Shown: positions 62,094 through 64,000 of the stretch, piece after piece
Layout of the letters: the number at the start of each line of letters is the position of its first letter
Numbering within the stretch: the stretch's first letter is position 1
Assembly: GCF_012933465.1 (NCBI RefSeq)
Contig: NZ_JABBND010000012.1
Span: 62,001 to 126,000, forward strand
Reading direction: 5' to 3'
Length of the DNA stretch: 64,000 nucleotides
Source of the DNA: Actinomycetospora sp. TBRC 11914
GTDB taxonomy: Bacteria > Actinomycetota > Actinomycetes > Mycobacteriales > Pseudonocardiaceae
Notes under the pieces: model-generated
Seen by the model: the letters and a program-made list of their open reading frames with translations, nothing else
What the model was told of the DNA's origin: nothing
The model's database searches: none
Position numbers and translations under genes: made by a program

Positions 62094-62357
62094 TCAGGCG
62101 CCGGACGACGGGTCCTGCCCGTCGGTGCGGCCGCGCTTGACCTGCTCGTCGAGGCTGCGGAGGAACTCTGGGTCGTCGTCCGGGGCGATCGGACGGGTGC
62201 CGCGGCCACGCCCGGCACCCGGTGCGCGGGTGGGGCCGGTGGGGGCCTCGTCCTCGGACGTGCCCGAGCCGGTGGCGAGCGCCTGAGCGGTGACGGCCTT
62301 CCAGAGCAGCACTCCGACCGCCACCAGCACCATCACCGCGACGACGAACAGGACCAC
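62094..62357 (-). CDS. Small single-pass membrane protein
   Basis: 87 residues from the GTG at 62357 (ggaggag eight bases upstream). One helix (VVLFVVAVMVLVAVGVLLW) then an acidic/basic tail (DDDPEFLRSLDEQVKRG). No family recognised. Confidence 0.65.
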   Translation of the reverse strand: MVLFVVAVMVLVAVGVLLWKAVTAQALATGSGTSEDEAPTGPTRAPGAGRGRGTRPIAPDDDPEFLRSLDEQVKRGRTDGQDPSSGA

Positions 62358-62560
62358 GACTCGCACCTCCTCCGGGACGCCCACGGGGGCGGCCGATCGC
62401 TCGCGCGCCACCAACGCTACCTGTCGTCCGACGTGTCCGGGGAACGATCGGTCGAGGTCCGCCGGGTGGACGGTTCGCGACGGTGAGCGGAGTCACCGGA
62501 CGCACGAGGACCCGGCCGCGACGGTGGTCGCGACCGGGTCCCGTGGCGTCGTGCGCGTGC

Positions 62561-62764
62561 TCAGCCGTGCGCCTCGCTGGTGAGCCCGTCGAGGAGGGTG
62601 CGGACCTCCGACTCGCGGAACCGGCGGTGTCCGCCCGGCGTGCGGATGGACCCGATGCGTCCGGCCGCGGCCCAGCGCGTCACGGTCTTCGGGTCGACCC
62701 GGAACATCGCGGCGACCTCGCCGGGGGTCATGAGACGCTCGGTCGCCTCGGGTGCGACAGACAT
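62561..62764 (-). CDS. bldC: BldC developmental regulator
   Basis: 67 residues. MTPGEVAAMFRVDPKTVTRW, then GSIRTPGGHRRFRESEVRTL, which matches the MerR-like BldC family almost throughout. BldC binds DNA cooperatively and represses development in Streptomyces. Convergent with nothing; preceded by the DUF4229 gene on the other strand. Confidence 0.93.
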   Translation of the reverse strand: MSVAPEATERLMTPGEVAAMFRVDPKTVTRWAAAGRIGSIRTPGGHRRFRESEVRTLLDGLTSEAHG

Positions 62765-62977
62765 GCGGCACCTCCTCGGGCCGGTGTGGCCCGACTTCCC
62801 AGGGTTCTGTCGCCCCCGGCCGGCTGGCCGTCGGGCGGAGCAGACGATCTGGTGCGAATCGTGACACCGGACCCCTCACGTACTCGAACGCTAGTGCGGA
62901 GGTAAAAGGTTCACAAAGGCAGGAAACGGACGATCGGGTCGCGCCCGCGCGACGGGGGCGGCGCCTAGGCTGGGGAC

Positions 62978-63349
62978 GTGGAACCCGCTGGATCGTCGTC
63001 GGGCGGCTCCCCGTCACCCGACACCGCGTCGAGTCCCGGTACGCCCGGGGCGTCCCCGGCCGCGTCGGGGAGCTCGTCGGGCCTCGCCCTCGCGATCGTG
63101 CTCTACGTCGCCGCTCGGGTGGTGCTCGTCGCCGTGGTCACCGGCGTCCTCGTGCTGGTCGGCCTGCCGCTGCTGCTGGCGCTGATCGTCGCGCTGATCG
63201 TGGCCCTGCCGCTCTCGCTGCTGCTCTTCCGCCCGCTGCGCGCCCGCCTCAACCGCGAGCTCGCCGCCGCCGGCGCCGGGCGCCGCGCGCAGAAGGAACG
63301 CCTGCGGGCCGAGCTCCGCGGGGACCCCCCACCGCCGTCGTCGGAGTAG
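62978..63349 (+). CDS. DUF4229 membrane protein
   Basis: 123 residues from GTG. A Ser/Pro-rich head, two membrane helices (LALAIVLYVAARVVLVAVV, LLALIVALIVALPLSLLLF) and a basic C-terminus (RARLNRELAAAGAGRRAQKE) as in DUF4229. Equivalent to Rv0531 by position. Function unknown. Confidence 0.82.
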   Translation: MEPAGSSSGGSPSPDTASSPGTPGASPAASGSSSGLALAIVLYVAARVVLVAVVTGVLVLVGLPLLLALIVALIVALPLSLLLFRPLRARLNRELAAAGAGRRAQKERLRAELRGDPPPPSSE

Positions 63350-63360
63350 GTGGCCTGCGG

Positions 63361-63421
63361 CCTCGTGAGCACTTTCGGTCGCTATGACGACCGAAAGTGC
63401 TCACGTGCGCGGAGCGCACCT
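63361..63421 (-). repeat. Stop-codon-abutting hairpin repeat, copy 2 (after menA)
   Basis: On the minus strand it begins in the menA TAA, followed by ggtgcgctccgcgc. Arms 63365-63381 and 63388-63404 form a perfect 17-bp stem with loop ctatga. The stem core differs from the copy at 50873-50936 but still pairs, and the flanks are conserved. Confidence 0.75.
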
Positions 63422-64000
63422 TAGGTCACGATCGCCAGGCCGATCGCCGTCCCGATCGCCCACACGAGCAGGGCCAGCCCGGTGTCGCGCAGCACCGGGA
63501 TCAGCGCCGGCCCGCGCGCGCCGCCGAGCACCCGGCGCAGCGCCGGGGCGATCAGCACCAGGGCGACCAGCCCGAGCAGTGCCCACGGCGCCCGCAGGCT
63601 CAGCACGAGGCTCATGCCCAGCGGGATGACGACGAGCGCGGCGTAGAGCACCCGGGTGTCGCGCTCCCCGAGCATGACCGCGAGGGTCCGCTTGCCGGAG
63701 ACGGTGTCCGAGGGCACGTCGCGCAGGTTGTTCGCCACCAGCACGGCGCACGACAGCAGCCCCACCCCGACCGAGGCACCGATCCCGAGCCCGCTCGCCC
63801 GCCCGGCCTGGGTGTACTCGGTACCGAGCACCGCGACCGGCCCGAAGAACAGGAACACCGCGATCTCGCCGAGCCCGCGGTACCCGTAGGGGCTCGAGCC
63901 CCCGGTGTAGAACCACGCGCCCGCCAGGCACACCGCCCCGACCACCAGCAGCCACCAGGCGCCGCTGACCGCGAGCAGCACGATCCCGGCGAGCGCCCCG
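63421..64000 (-). CDS. menA: 1,4-dihydroxy-2-naphthoate polyprenyltransferase, 5' end cut by window edge
   Basis: The last 193 residues are visible: several membrane helices with the second Asp-rich region in VLVANNLRDVPSDTVSGKRTLAV (UbiA family; NNLRDxxxD) and GEIAVFLFFGPVAVLGTEY. It attaches the prenyl chain of menaquinone. The first Asp-rich motif is beyond the window. Rv0534c-like position. Confidence 0.93.
   Translation of the reverse strand, partial: GALAGIVLLAVSGAWWLLVVGAVCLAGAWFYTGGSSPYGYRGLGEIAVFLFFGPVAVLGTEYTQAGRASGLGIGASVGVGLLSCAVLVANNLRDVPSDTVSGKRTLAVMLGERDTRVLYAALVVIPLGMSLVLSLRAPWALLGLVALVLIAPALRRVLGGARGPALIPVLRDTGLALLVWAIGTAIGLAIVT

Overview
The window is high-G+C actinobacterial DNA. 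WhiB, BldC, Rex, a sigma-BldN/RsbN-like pair, SenX3-RegX3 and the gene order from 29.8 to 64 kb all point to the order Pseudonocardiales (a Pseudonocardia- or Actinomycetospora-like organism). That gene order parallels the Mycobacterium tuberculosis stretch gpm1 - senX3-regX3 - ppx - proC - galE2 - serB1 - hemACDB - hemL - ccdA/resB/resC - menA. Family assignments come from reading translated motifs; no database search was run.

1-10.8 kb is an actinomycete integrative and conjugative element (AICE) that continues past the left edge. A minus-strand operon with stop/start overlaps carries, in transcription order, two small helical or unknown proteins, a WhiB-like protein, an FtsK/TraB-like translocase, a second small helical protein, an excisionase and a tyrosine integrase cut by the window edge. 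A divergent plus-strand operon encodes a GntR/UTRA repressor, a PP2C-like phosphatase and a Nudix protein. A perfect 17-bp inverted repeat made of heptamers lies between the two operons. A second minus-strand block holds small membrane-protein ORFs, an HUH replication initiator, and two visibly more A/T-rich cargo genes: an AIPR-family abortive-infection protein whose GTG start overlaps the rep stop, and an Abi-alpha (DUF4393) protein. No tRNA gene or att duplication is visible, so the right boundary (about 10.84-11.0 kb) is inferred.

11-29.7 kb is accessory chromosome. It holds two DUF4190/MmpS-like paralogues flanking an ECF42-type sigma factor with its YCII/DGPF partner; a metal-type MerR regulator overlapping a 23-residue cysteine-rich micro-ORF; a 2H phosphoesterase; a pentapeptide-repeat protein; a trypco2-like gene enclosed by 48-bp inverted repeats; a C39-like protease; a DMT transporter; a MerR-PP2C fusion; OsmC; TatA; an acyltransferase; and an operon joining an extraordinary Gly/Ala/Asp repeat protein to a JmjC/cupin oxygenase and a sucrase/ferredoxin-like protein.

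29.8-64 kb is conserved backbone: gpmA; phosphate two-component system senX3-regX3; ppx; proC; a BldC-like helix-turn-helix protein; bS22; an epimerase; an acyltransferase; a HAD phosphatase; sigma-BldN/RsbN; glutaredoxin; two ferritin-like proteins; rex-hemA-hemC-hemD-hemB; hemL; the cytochrome c maturation set (thioredoxin lipoprotein, CcdA, ResB, ResC); a ParA-like ATPase; bldC; DUF4229; and menA, cut by the right edge. Many genes here end in long intergenic hairpins, and at least two of these are copies of one repeat that begins at the stop codon with covarying stems.
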